A stretch of 64,000 nt of DNA, taken from Sphingobacterium sp. UBA7855 (GTDB lineage Bacteria > Bacteroidota > Bacteroidia > Sphingobacteriales > Sphingobacteriaceae). Positions 52,261 through 61,455 of the stretch are shown piece after piece. The DNA is taken from assembly GCA_002500745.1 (NCBI GenBank), contig DLST01000011.1, forward strand, positions 124,001-188,000, written 5' to 3'. A model generated the notes under the pieces. It made no database searches. It saw nothing but the letters and a program-made list of their open reading frames with translations, and was not told the DNA's origin. Both the position numbers and the translations under genes were made by a program. Within the stretch, counting starts at the first letter, position 1. Each line of letters begins with the position of its first letter.

Positions 52261-54093
52261 TTATTTCCAAGGTATATTTTGTGTTAAATTCGGATTCCGC
52301 GAACGTTCTGTTTCCGGAATTTGATAGATATAACACTTTTGATAAGTCAATTCAGACTCATTGAAGAAAAAGCGTTCCCAATTATTTCCAAAACTATCCT
52401 GGAACCATTTTCCATCACCATAAGGTTTGCCAAACACTGTTTCCAGTTTACGCCATCTCCTCAAGTCAAATGCGCGCTGCCCTTCGCCAAACAACTCAAC
52501 AATTCTTTCCTGCTCTATGGCATCGAAAAATGCATCACGAGACGAGGTTTTAGCTCCAGCAAGCGCAGGTAGGTTACCACGACGCCTAACCTTATTAACC
52601 AAATCAATTGCATCCGCCTGTGGACCACCAATCTCATTGGTTGCTTCAGCATACATCAGGTATACGTCAGCAATGCGCATCAAAGGCCAATTGTAATTTC
52701 CATCACTACGTGCCACACCACCATAATTGCGCACAAATTTACGCGATTGCAATCCCGAGAGATTTGTGGTATTATCGGTAAAGGAAGTTTTGTAGGAGAC
52801 ACCGTTAACCGTCACCGCAGCTCCCCAAGTTTTGTAGATAAAGGGAATATAACCTGTGGTCTCCGTAGGGCTCATACTCATAATCAATTCGTAATCCCAC
52901 AACAAAGTCGCTTTCATGCGATAATCTCGATTACGGTACGACTCAGGGTTCACCGCTGAATTTGCCGTAGTACGTGCTGCAGGATTTTTAACCGGATCTA
53001 GCTGAGCCATCTTTGGCAAGAAATCTCCTGTAATGGTAGATTGGTAACGATCGGCCAATTCATAGCGCGGAATCGCCTGATTCTGTCCTAAAGACACCAA
53101 TGGCCCCGTCCATACCCGCTGATATTCCTCACTTTGTTTTGTTCCCACACCGCCATGGGTAAGCACCATGACCATTTCCTCATCTTGGCTCAAGTTGCCG
53201 GTAGAAGGTATAAACATGTAGTAATAATTTGGGAGCACATCAGCCTTCCCCAATTCGCCCCATTGACCTGGATCACCATTTCTAAACATTTTGATGCCAA
53301 AATCATTGATTACACGTTTAAAATCCGCAGCGGCCGCAGTATATGCCGTTTTAGCCTCTGTAGCAGATTGTACAAATGCATCCAATTCGGGCCATCCATT
53401 TTTCTTCCACGCACCCCAATACAATTGAAACTTACCACGAAAGGCCAATGCAGCAGGCTTACCGGCACGACCAATTGCAGACCCCTTGTTGGGCAATTTG
53501 TCCACCGCATAGTTCAAATCAGCCATAATAGAATCTTTCAGCTGTGCAATAGGCATTCTCCGCACCGTATCAGCCTCTGCGGGAGCTGGTGCCGATTTAT
53601 AAAAATAAGGCACATCACCCCACAGGGAAATCAATCTAAAGTATGCAATGGCGCGCAACAACTTGGCCTCCGCCACGATAGTTTCCAGGGTTTGTTTTAC
53701 AGCATCAGTTTTTGCTACGGGCAACAAACGCGCATTGGTATTTTCGATCACAAAGTTAGAACTGAATATAGATCCATACAATGCTCTATACATTGCCGAT
53801 GCACCGGAGCCATAATTCATCGGACTATTGACCGTTAATGAAATAGGCGCCGCACCAGTATTGTACATTTTAAGGAAATCTCCATGTCCATCGAAATGAT
53901 AGTCGCGATCAAAACAAGGCCTAAATATGGAATAGTTCGCCATTAACGCAGCAAGCGCGTCATTTTCGTCCACCCAGAACGTTTCGGAGCTTGGCGTTGT
54001 TGTTGGATTCTGATTCAACAAATCTTTGCGACATGCGGACAAACCAAGAAGCAGCAAAGAAGAAATAAACAATATGTTATATATCGATTTCAT
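52261..54093 (-). CDS. susD-like: SusD/RagB-family glycan-binding lipoprotein
   Basis: A 610-residue outer-membrane lipoprotein with lipobox LGLSAC near residue 21. Family features include the N-terminal QNPTTTPSSETFWVDENDALAAL, a tetratricopeptide-like helical core with AKLLRAIAYFRLISLWGDVPYF near residue 143, and the C-terminal RIADVYLMYAEATNEIGG and ERIVELFGEGQRAFDLRRW motifs. It pairs with the SusC protein to capture an oligosaccharide at the surface. It starts 11 bp after the SusC stop codon. Confidence 0.95.
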   Translation of the reverse strand: MKSIYNILFISSLLLLGLSACRKDLLNQNPTTTPSSETFWVDENDALAALMANYSIFRPCFDRDYHFDGHGDFLKMYNTGAAPISLTVNSPMNYGSGASAMYRALYGSIFSSNFVIENTNARLLPVAKTDAVKQTLETIVAEAKLLRAIAYFRLISLWGDVPYFYKSAPAPAEADTVRRMPIAQLKDSIMADLNYAVDKLPNKGSAIGRAGKPAALAFRGKFQLYWGAWKKNGWPELDAFVQSATEAKTAYTAAAADFKRVINDFGIKMFRNGDPGQWGELGKADVLPNYYYMFIPSTGNLSQDEEMVMVLTHGGVGTKQSEEYQRVWTGPLVSLGQNQAIPRYELADRYQSTITGDFLPKMAQLDPVKNPAARTTANSAVNPESYRNRDYRMKATLLWDYELIMSMSPTETTGYIPFIYKTWGAAVTVNGVSYKTSFTDNTTNLSGLQSRKFVRNYGGVARSDGNYNWPLMRIADVYLMYAEATNEIGGPQADAIDLVNKVRRRGNLPALAGAKTSSRDAFFDAIEQERIVELFGEGQRAFDLRRWRKLETVFGKPYGDGKWFQDSFGNNWERFFFNESELTYQKCYIYQIPETERSRNPNLTQNIPWK

Positions 54094-54104
54094 AAGTTAA
54101 TATA

Positions 54105-57100
54105 TTATAAGTCAACATTCAGTCCAACCACAAAACTCTTCGTCATCGGATAAGCATCATTAGTATAGGTACTTTTCTCCGGATCTAAGCCTTTAAAACT
54201 TGTCAATACCGCTAAATTATCGACCGAACCAAATACACGTAACTTCTGGATGCCCAGCTTCATCAGTAATTCTTTCTTAAAAGTATAGCCAAGCTGCAGA
54301 TTTTTCACCCTTAAATAAGACATGTTTTGCAGCCAAAATGTGCTCAAATACGCATTTGGACTCGTTGATCCTAATGTACTTGGAAGCAACTTAGGATAAT
54401 CAGCATCGCGATTGTCCAGGCTCCACATATTATTCCACTGGTCCTCAGTAATAGCCTGATTTGCCGTTCCTAAAAAGTTCGAATTCGCTTTGTTCATCCA
54501 AAATTCCTTTCGTCCTGTGGCAGCCTGCAACAGGAAAGAAAAATCAAAACCTTTATAGTCCACCGAACCTCTGAATCCGTAATTCACCTTTGGTCTACCC
54601 AGTTGATAAGCTGGATATGCCACACGGTCATTCGCATCCAATTTGCCATCACCATTGACATCTTTCAACAAAATATCTCCCGGAGAAGCGCCCTGAGGAA
54701 CAGCATTATAGACATCCTGCCAAGATTGAGCAATGCCCAACGATTCGAAAGCATAGATAAAATTATAAGGCATATCAATAAATACCGAACCTCTTTGCAA
54801 CTGCTCATTCCAGGACAGCAGCTTGTTCTTGTTATACCCAACATTAAAGTTCAGCATGTAACCCACATCGCCCTTTCGGTCATTCCAGGTAACATTTGCT
54901 TCCAGCCCTTTATTCATCATATCACCAATATTACGTCGGGGGGCAGTGAATAAACCCGTCAGATGCATGGATACATCCGAAGGCCTGTTCATACCGATCG
55001 TCTTTCTTTCGTAATAATCCAGCTCCGCAGTCAGTTTATTTTTAAAGAATCCAAGATCCAAACCCAAATTAAACACACGTGTCTTTTCCCAGGTAAGGTC
55101 ATAGTTGATCAGTTTCTTATTGATCAACCCTTTGACAACAGACCCTGTTCCTGTACTACTGTCAATCAAATAATAAGGACTAGAGACCAAAGATTGCTTC
55201 TGCTCATACAGTCCGACACCACTATTATTCCCCAAAGAACCATAAGAAGCTCTAAATTTGGCCGAACTCATCCTGATCTTTTCCTTGAATGCCGACATAA
55301 ATACCTCGTCTGAAATCCGCCAGCCCACTGCCGCTGATGGAAAAAAGCCATATTGATCACCCGGCAAGAAACGTGATGAACCATCTACCCGGAAGTTCCC
55401 TTCAAACATATACTTTCCGAAGGCCGTATAATTTAATCGTCCAATATAAGAACGCAAACCTTCTGCCGATGATGATCCCGACACATTTTGCACGTCTTCA
55501 GAAGCGCCATCAATTTCATGTAAACTAGGATGCAAACGATCTAAGCGACTACCTGCCAAAACACGATTGTTCCAATATTCTTCTGAATACACGGCCAAAG
55601 CAGAGAAATCATGGTTAGCGCCAAACTTATGATCGTAACTCAATTTGAAGTTCAACTGGGTTTTGTAATTGTTTCGGTCTGTATTATATATCCCATCATT
55701 TGTCGGCACAAGATCCCGGATAGACAATCCCGTCCGGATGTTATATAATTTTGTCGGCATATCTGCCTTCCATTGAAAACGCGTATCATAATTTAGGGCA
55801 TAATCCACTTTAGCCTCAAATCCTTTAAATGGCTTCCAGTTTAAATAACCATTCACCAAAGCCTGCTTTTGATTCATGTGGTTTTGGTTGCGCGTCATGT
55901 AATCTGCATAAATATTATTGGCCTGCGGACTTTCATTGTAAGACATTGCACCGCCATAAAAACCGGTAATAGGATCATAAGGCAATATACCTGCTGGTGA
56001 GGTAAACAGATCCATCCCACTTGTCGAGTTTGCAGTCATACCGTCTTCGTAGTTATAACGGTAATCGGACCAGTTTCCGGAGAACCGCACTCCAGCACCG
56101 ATGGTGTTGGTTACTTTGGTTTCGAAGTTAAATGCAGCATTATAACGTTTAAAATCATTATTGATCTGTATCCCCTTCTCATCCAGCATACCGACAGACA
56201 AATAGTAATTATTATTTTCAGTTCCTCCATTAATGGAAACATTATAATTCCCACTTTGACCATTGCGGAGAATAACATCCCACCAATCGGTACTTGGATA
56301 CAATCTCGGGTCGATCATACTTAAAGCCAACCATTCGTCGATGGTTCCATTCTTAAAATTGAATGCAGATGCGGCCGTATTATAGGCCTGTGCCCTTTGA
56401 GTAGCCGTCATTGCTTTTGCATAATTATTGACAAAATCAAAAGAGCGGGTAGGTTTCACCAGCGATTTGTTGGCACTAAAGGAAATAGCCGTCCTACTGT
56501 TTCTTTTACCAGACTTTGTCGTGATCAATACAACCCCATTGGCCGCTCTGGAACCGTATACTGCAGCGGAAGAAGCATCTTTTAGTACGGTCACACTTTC
56601 AATATCATTCACATTCACACGATTCATATTCACATCGGGCATTCCATCAACCACGATCAGCGGTCCAGCACTGTTGACTGTCCCCAATCCCCGAATCAAA
56701 AGATCCGCTGCATTATTTCCGGCCATTCCGGAGTTTTGACTTACGGCCAAACCAGGAATAACACCTTGCAATGCCTGCGAGGCATTGGAAAGGCCCCGAC
56801 TCGAGGTCGATTGATCAAAATTAACACTGGCCACAGCACCAGTCAAGTTGCCTTTTTTCTGCTTACCATACCCCACCACAACCACTTCATCCAGTGCATT
56901 TTCGCTCGCATCAAGCACCAAAGCCTGCACATCTTTCCCCGACACCACTTTTGTATTAAAACCGATTAACCGAAATTGAATCTGATCGGAAACGGAACCC
57001 GTTAATTTAAAACGACCTTCTTGATCCGTAACGGTAACAGTTGCATTTTTAAGGTTACGCACTTCTACACCGGACAGTGGCTGCCCTTTGGCGTCCAGCA

Positions 57101-57290
57101 CCTGCCCGACAAGCTGCTGCTGAAATTTAGCTAAACCCGACGAAGGGTTTAAAACTTCCGAGATCGGAATCTTTCCATTGTTAAGGGAAGAAGGTGCATT
57201 TGCCAATGCAGCCATCGAAATAAAAGGTAGTCCCAACAAAAGGCAACTCCTGTTTACTACATCCCGGATTTTAATCTGCTTTAGTATCAT
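54105..57290 (-). CDS. susC-like: SusC/RagA-family TonB-linked outer-membrane transporter
   Basis: A 1061-residue protein: leader, carboxypeptidase-like domain (VGQVLDAKGQPLSGVEV near residue 62), TonB box/linker (DEVVVVGYGKQKKGNLTGAV near residue 138), a plug with LLIRGLGTVNSAGPLIVVDG near residue 197, and a 22-strand barrel ending in VGLNVDL. It imports large oligosaccharides with TonB energy. It is the first gene of an operon with susD, two lipoproteins and a lyase. A GntR-type operator lies in its promoter spacer. Confidence 0.95.
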   Translation of the reverse strand: MILKQIKIRDVVNRSCLLLGLPFISMAALANAPSSLNNGKIPISEVLNPSSGLAKFQQQLVGQVLDAKGQPLSGVEVRNLKNATVTVTDQEGRFKLTGSVSDQIQFRLIGFNTKVVSGKDVQALVLDASENALDEVVVVGYGKQKKGNLTGAVASVNFDQSTSSRGLSNASQALQGVIPGLAVSQNSGMAGNNAADLLIRGLGTVNSAGPLIVVDGMPDVNMNRVNVNDIESVTVLKDASSAAVYGSRAANGVVLITTKSGKRNSRTAISFSANKSLVKPTRSFDFVNNYAKAMTATQRAQAYNTAASAFNFKNGTIDEWLALSMIDPRLYPSTDWWDVILRNGQSGNYNVSINGGTENNNYYLSVGMLDEKGIQINNDFKRYNAAFNFETKVTNTIGAGVRFSGNWSDYRYNYEDGMTANSTSGMDLFTSPAGILPYDPITGFYGGAMSYNESPQANNIYADYMTRNQNHMNQKQALVNGYLNWKPFKGFEAKVDYALNYDTRFQWKADMPTKLYNIRTGLSIRDLVPTNDGIYNTDRNNYKTQLNFKLSYDHKFGANHDFSALAVYSEEYWNNRVLAGSRLDRLHPSLHEIDGASEDVQNVSGSSSAEGLRSYIGRLNYTAFGKYMFEGNFRVDGSSRFLPGDQYGFFPSAAVGWRISDEVFMSAFKEKIRMSSAKFRASYGSLGNNSGVGLYEQKQSLVSSPYYLIDSSTGTGSVVKGLINKKLINYDLTWEKTRVFNLGLDLGFFKNKLTAELDYYERKTIGMNRPSDVSMHLTGLFTAPRRNIGDMMNKGLEANVTWNDRKGDVGYMLNFNVGYNKNKLLSWNEQLQRGSVFIDMPYNFIYAFESLGIAQSWQDVYNAVPQGASPGDILLKDVNGDGKLDANDRVAYPAYQLGRPKVNYGFRGSVDYKGFDFSFLLQAATGRKEFWMNKANSNFLGTANQAITEDQWNNMWSLDNRDADYPKLLPSTLGSTSPNAYLSTFWLQNMSYLRVKNLQLGYTFKKELLMKLGIQKLRVFGSVDNLAVLTSFKGLDPEKSTYTNDAYPMTKSFVVGLNVDL

Positions 57291-57419
57291 GAATACTCAG
57301 GTTAAAGTGGTTAAATAAATGATTTATAAGCTCTTTAGTTTATTGGTGTTTTTTCAGGAAACATAACGCTCGACCCTAATATGGTCTAAATTGTATTTCC
57401 ATCGTTATCATAGCGAATA

Positions 57420-57450
57420 CAATAATATATATTTTTTGTATACAATTCAA
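57420..57450 (-). promoter_or_regulatory. Operator in the promoter of the SusC operon
   Basis: TTGTATACAA at 57436-57445 lies in the spacer of a candidate minus-strand promoter: TTG near 57450, a 20-nt spacer and TATTATTG (57427-57420, one mismatch to TAnnTTTG). Confidence 0.6.
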
Positions 57451-57568
57451 TATTTTTTTTACTTTTTTACAAAAATAGGCTGGCTAATAGGCTCGTGACA
57501 ATTCCACGACACCGCTCTTTTAGCTGTGTAATTATAAACTAAATCGTATTTACTGTAGACTGATAAAG

Positions 57569-57606
57569 TATTTTTGTATACAATTTTAATTATTTTTTGT
57601 ATATTT
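57569..57606 (+). promoter_or_regulatory. Operator overlapping the -7 element of the sugar dehydrogenase operon
   Basis: TATTTTTG (57569-57576) is a consensus -7 element, and TTGTATACAA (57574-57583) overlaps its last three bases. A degenerate half-site, TTGTATATTT, lies at 57597-57606. The same overlap occurs at the lactonase promoter. The rest of the 376-bp divergent gap (57291-57666) shows no other feature. Confidence 0.7.
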
Positions 57607-57666
57607 ATTTTTATTCAACTACATTTGACTAACCAAATAAATCAAAGGAATAACCGTAGATCCTAT

Positions 57667-59187
57667 ATGAAAAAACAAACCTATATTTGGCTTGTATCGC
57701 TGATCCCGCTACTATCCTCCTGTTCTTCCGAAACGGAAAGAGAACGTAAGCCAATAAATAACATCCAACTGGAGCACAGCATACTATCGCTAACAAAAGA
57801 AGCTACAAAACTCCATGTGCCATGGGATTTACAATATGACCGGATCAACGATGCCATTCTGTTTTCTGAAATCGGAGGAAGTATACGAAGACTGGATACA
57901 AAAACAAAAGCTGTTACTTTAGTGGACAGCCTGACCGATGTATACCATCAGCGCACCCTGGGACTCTTGGGAATGGCGCTCTATCAGCCGGAACAGCAGC
58001 AAGCCTATCTTTACCTTTCTTACACAAGCAAAAAGGACAGTCTCATTTTCTCCAATTTATATCGTTACGATTATAATACGGCAGGCAAGTTGTCAAACCC
58101 AAAATTGCTTTTACAGATTCCTGGAAACACCGGACACAACGGTTCGAGGGTTATTGTTTCGACAGACAAAAAAGTATATTGGGCTACAGGAGATGCAGCA
58201 AGTGATACCTTTGCGCAAGACAGCACCTCATTAAATGGCAAAATCTTACGCCTCAATCTCGACGGGAGCATCCCAAAAGACAATCCAATTGCAAACAGCT
58301 ATGTCTATGCATGGGGATTTCGGAACATGCAGGGACTTACCCATGATGCAAAAGGCTTAATTTACACGTCCGAACATGGCGATGCCATCGAGGATGAAAT
58401 CAACCTGATCCAACCCCTAAAAAATTATGGCTGGCCGCAGATCGAAGGTATGATTGACACGGAAAAGGAAAAAGCTATTGCCAAAAACTCCCCAAGACAG
58501 GAGCCCATTAAATCGTGGACTCCAGTCGTTGCACCATCCGGAATGGCGTATTACAGTTCAAATGTTATCCCTGAATGGCAACATAGTCTATTGCTCGCGA
58601 CTTTAAAAAATCAGTCTTTACGTATCCTAAAATTATCCGCCGATGGTCAACAGATCGTCGATGAGAAGATCCTATTCAAAGATCAACTTGGCCGGCTAAG
58701 ATCGGTATTAACCTTACCCAATGGAGACATTTATTTCTGTTCGAGCAACCGTGACTGGAATCCGCAAAAGGGATTTCCAAAACCCGATGACGATGTTATC
58801 TACCGTCTCCGTATTACCGATAAAGCATCTGCACCAATGATTAAACCCCTTGCAGCCAACACGGCCAACTCCCCTGCCAAAAGTGGTCAGGCATTATATG
58901 AAGCCTATTGCACATCTTGTCATAAAGCAGATGGAAAGGGACTTACAAATACCTTTCCCCCATTAGCCAATTCATCTCTTGTCAAAGGCGACCCAGCACC
59001 GCTATTACAGGTTATCCTCCATGGACTGAAAGACAAAACAATAAACAACGTCAAATACGAAAGTGCAATGCCATCTTTTTCATTCCTGAAAAATGAAGAG
59101 GTCATTGAAATCACCAATTATATCCGCACACACTTTGGAAATTCTGCACCTAAAATCAACCAACAGCATTTAACCTCATTACGATAA
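57667..59187 (+). CDS. PQQ-type soluble sugar dehydrogenase fused to cytochrome c, lipoprotein
   Basis: A 506-residue lipoprotein (lipobox LLSSC near residue 18) with two domains. Residues about 50-390 form a six-bladed beta-propeller of the soluble aldose sugar dehydrogenase family: GLLGMALYQPEQQ, NTGHNGSRVIVS, WGFRNMQGLTHD and YTSEHGDAIEDEINL are its core motifs, including the catalytic His. Residues about 410-500 form a cytochrome c domain with the heme motif CTSCHKADGKG and a Met ligand in SAMPSF. It would oxidise a sugar at C1 in the periplasm and pass electrons through the fused heme. The frame extends to 57574, but the lipoprotein signal fixes the start. Confidence 0.88.
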   Translation: MKKQTYIWLVSLIPLLSSCSSETERERKPINNIQLEHSILSLTKEATKLHVPWDLQYDRINDAILFSEIGGSIRRLDTKTKAVTLVDSLTDVYHQRTLGLLGMALYQPEQQQAYLYLSYTSKKDSLIFSNLYRYDYNTAGKLSNPKLLLQIPGNTGHNGSRVIVSTDKKVYWATGDAASDTFAQDSTSLNGKILRLNLDGSIPKDNPIANSYVYAWGFRNMQGLTHDAKGLIYTSEHGDAIEDEINLIQPLKNYGWPQIEGMIDTEKEKAIAKNSPRQEPIKSWTPVVAPSGMAYYSSNVIPEWQHSLLLATLKNQSLRILKLSADGQQIVDEKILFKDQLGRLRSVLTLPNGDIYFCSSNRDWNPQKGFPKPDDDVIYRLRITDKASAPMIKPLAANTANSPAKSGQALYEAYCTSCHKADGKGLTNTFPPLANSSLVKGDPAPLLQVILHGLKDKTINNVKYESAMPSFSFLKNEEVIEITNYIRTHFGNSAPKINQQHLTSLR

Positions 59188-59192
59188 ATCTC

Positions 59193-60425
59193 ATGGAAAA
59201 TAACCTCGAGCCAAAACCCTCTTTATTGAAAAGTTGGCTATCCATCTTGGGGCCCGGCATCATTACCGCCGCCCTGGTTTTCGGGCCCAGCAAAATGACC
59301 ATCACATCAAAAATGGGTGCAGATTATGGCTTCTCTCTATTATGGGTTGTCGTCGTCGCCATCTTTTTTATGATGGTTTTCACCAATATGGCGGCACGTA
59401 TCGGTATCGCGAGAGACGAATCTTTACTTGTTTTAATTCGCCAGAAATTTGGTAAAACAACATCCATCATCATTGGCCTCGGAATCTTCCTCGTTGCAAC
59501 CTGTTTTCAATCGGGGAATGCGATAGGTGTCTCTATTTCCGTTTCGGAAGCAACGGGGACAAACCCCAAAATATGGATCATCGTTTTTAATGTCATCGGT
59601 ATCCTACTGTTGTTCTTTAAATCTTTCTACGCGCTATTGGAAAAGCTTATGCTTGGACTTATCATCCTGATGTTATTTGCTTTTCTTTCTACAGCCATTA
59701 TGATAAAGACACCCGCACAGGACTTTTTCTTAGGTTTTATTCCCAGCATCCCACCTTCATCAGTAGGTTTGATCATCGCTTTTACGGCTTCTTGCTTTTC
59801 GATTGTGGGCGCATTTTATCAAAGTTATCTTGTTCAATCAAGAAGAAAATTATCGGCCAACAAACAGCGTACTGAACGACAGATAATCGGTAGCCGAATA
59901 GGTATTATTATTCTTGGCATCATGAGTGCAGCCGTTATGGTCTGTGCGGCAAATACGCTTCATCCCCAAGGGATCAAGTTAAATTCTGCCGCTGAGATGG
60001 GCCGTGCACTGGAACCGCTTTTGGGAACCTATGCTTCACACCTCTTTTTTATCGGTCTCTTCGGTGCCTCCTTTTCCTCTTTGATCGGCAATGCCGTATT
60101 AGGCGGATCCTTACTGGGCGACACCTTTGGCTTCGGCAACGATCTCAATCACCCTAAAGTGAAACTCTTTATTTCTTTGGTCATGATTTTTGGATCTGCC
60201 ATCGCGCTTATCTTCGGAAACCTTCCCTTGGAGCTTATTGTTTTTGCGCAAAGCATCACCATTTTTTTAGTTCCCTTTATTGGTATCATCCTCTTTCTGA
60301 TCGCGAACGACAAAGAAATTATGGGCACGCTCAGAAACAGCCCCTTAACGCGATTATGGGCTATACTCGGACTCATATTACTCGTTTTTCTTGCTTTTAG
60401 TAATCTCTATAATTTAATCAAATAA
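59193..60425 (+). CDS. Nramp-related transporter lacking the canonical metal site
   Basis: A 410-residue membrane protein with about eleven segments in the LeuT-like Nramp fold. The first segment reads LGPGIITAALVFGPSKMTITSKMGADYG: where Nramp proteins have DPGN, this has GPSK. The sixth segment reads SIVGAFYQSYLVQSRRK: the MPH motif is missing. Both manganese-binding motifs are thus lost, while the fold is kept. Annotation as a divalent metal transporter is probably wrong. Its position between the sugar dehydrogenase (5 bp) and the epimerase-like gene (7 bp) points to an organic substrate. Confidence 0.82.
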   Translation: MENNLEPKPSLLKSWLSILGPGIITAALVFGPSKMTITSKMGADYGFSLLWVVVVAIFFMMVFTNMAARIGIARDESLLVLIRQKFGKTTSIIIGLGIFLVATCFQSGNAIGVSISVSEATGTNPKIWIIVFNVIGILLLFFKSFYALLEKLMLGLIILMLFAFLSTAIMIKTPAQDFFLGFIPSIPPSSVGLIIAFTASCFSIVGAFYQSYLVQSRRKLSANKQRTERQIIGSRIGIIILGIMSAAVMVCAANTLHPQGIKLNSAAEMGRALEPLLGTYASHLFFIGLFGASFSSLIGNAVLGGSLLGDTFGFGNDLNHPKVKLFISLVMIFGSAIALIFGNLPLELIVFAQSITIFLVPFIGIILFLIANDKEIMGTLRNSPLTRLWAILGLILLVFLAFSNLYNLIK

Positions 60426-60432
60426 TTCAGAC

Positions 60433-61455
60433 ATGGACCATAACAATTTAGCGGAATTGGAACAGCAGCTGCTTGCACCATCATTAGATCTAATTGAAGA
60501 TATAAAAAAGATACAAGGTGATATTCTTTTCCTAGGTATTGGCGGAAAAATGGGGCCAAGCATGGCAAAACTAGCCATGCGGGCTATTCAAGCTGCAGGA
60601 ATAGACAAAAAGGTCATTGGTGTCTCGCGTTTTTCAACCAAGGAACTTCAACAGGAACTGGAGGATCTAGGCATAAAGACAATCGCCTGTGACCTATTGA
60701 ATGAGGAAGAACTCAAAAAGATCCCGCAGATTCCGAACGTCATTTACCTCGCAGGACATAAATTCGGCACCACAGGAAATGAAGATTTTACCTGGGCGAT
60801 GAATACCTATCTTCCCGGAATGGTGGCTTCTCATTTTCAAGATTCCAACATTGTTGCTTTTTCTTCGGGTAACGTACTTCCATTTGTACCGATAAGCAAT
60901 GGCGGCGTTTCTGAGGAAAGAACTCCGGAGCCTGTCGGCGAATACGCGCAATCCTGTTTGGGAAGAGAGCGTATATTCGAGTATTTTTCGAAGAAAAACG
61001 GTACACCTACCCTGATCTACCGATTGAATTATGCGGTGGATTTTCGCTACGGTGTGCTCGTAGAAATTGCCAAATCGGTCAAAGGGCAGCTCCCAATAGA
61101 TTTGACAACCGAAAACGTCAACGTCATCTGGCAGGGAGATGCTAACGAAATTGCCTTAAGATCATTACTGCACTGTCAGTCTCCAGCCAAAATACTGAAT
61201 GTCACGGGACCGGAAATCCTTTCTACACGATGGATCGCAGAGCGTTTTGCTGAGCATTTCAGCACAAGGCCGATATTTGTAAATGAACCCGCCGGAACCG
61301 CTTTACTCAACAATGCGTCCGAATGCCATCGTTTATTTGGCTATCCGAAAACAACCATACGCGAAGCGATAGACATTACTGCCAAATGGTTGACCCAAGG
61401 CGGCGAACTATGGAATAAGGACACGCATTTTCAAGAACGAAAAGGAAAATTCTAA
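60433..61455 (+). CDS. NAD-dependent epimerase/dehydratase-like protein
   Basis: A 340-residue extended-SDR fold protein. ILFLGIGGKMGPSMAKLA near residue 31 is the dinucleotide-binding loop. The catalytic Tyr is probably in GEYAQSCLGRERIFEYF near residue 173, but the Lys of YxxxK is Cys here, so classical SDR chemistry is doubtful. The C-terminus (YPKTTIREAIDITAKWL) resembles epimerases. It shares a 1-bp stop/start overlap with the DapA-like gene, a pairing I recall from sugar-acid clusters in other phyla. Its reaction is unknown. Confidence 0.78.
   Translation: MDHNNLAELEQQLLAPSLDLIEDIKKIQGDILFLGIGGKMGPSMAKLAMRAIQAAGIDKKVIGVSRFSTKELQQELEDLGIKTIACDLLNEEELKKIPQIPNVIYLAGHKFGTTGNEDFTWAMNTYLPGMVASHFQDSNIVAFSSGNVLPFVPISNGGVSEERTPEPVGEYAQSCLGRERIFEYFSKKNGTPTLIYRLNYAVDFRYGVLVEIAKSVKGQLPIDLTTENVNVIWQGDANEIALRSLLHCQSPAKILNVTGPEILSTRWIAERFAEHFSTRPIFVNEPAGTALLNNASECHRLFGYPKTTIREAIDITAKWLTQGGELWNKDTHFQERKGKF

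Noticed and set aside
53134..53838. 234-codon plus-strand frame
   Set aside because: It is the shadow of the SusD-family gene on the other strand.
48186..57290. Heparin/heparan sulfate utilisation locus
   Set aside because: The lyase family fits, but there are no sulfatases, unsaturated uronyl hydrolases or uronate pathway genes in the regulon.
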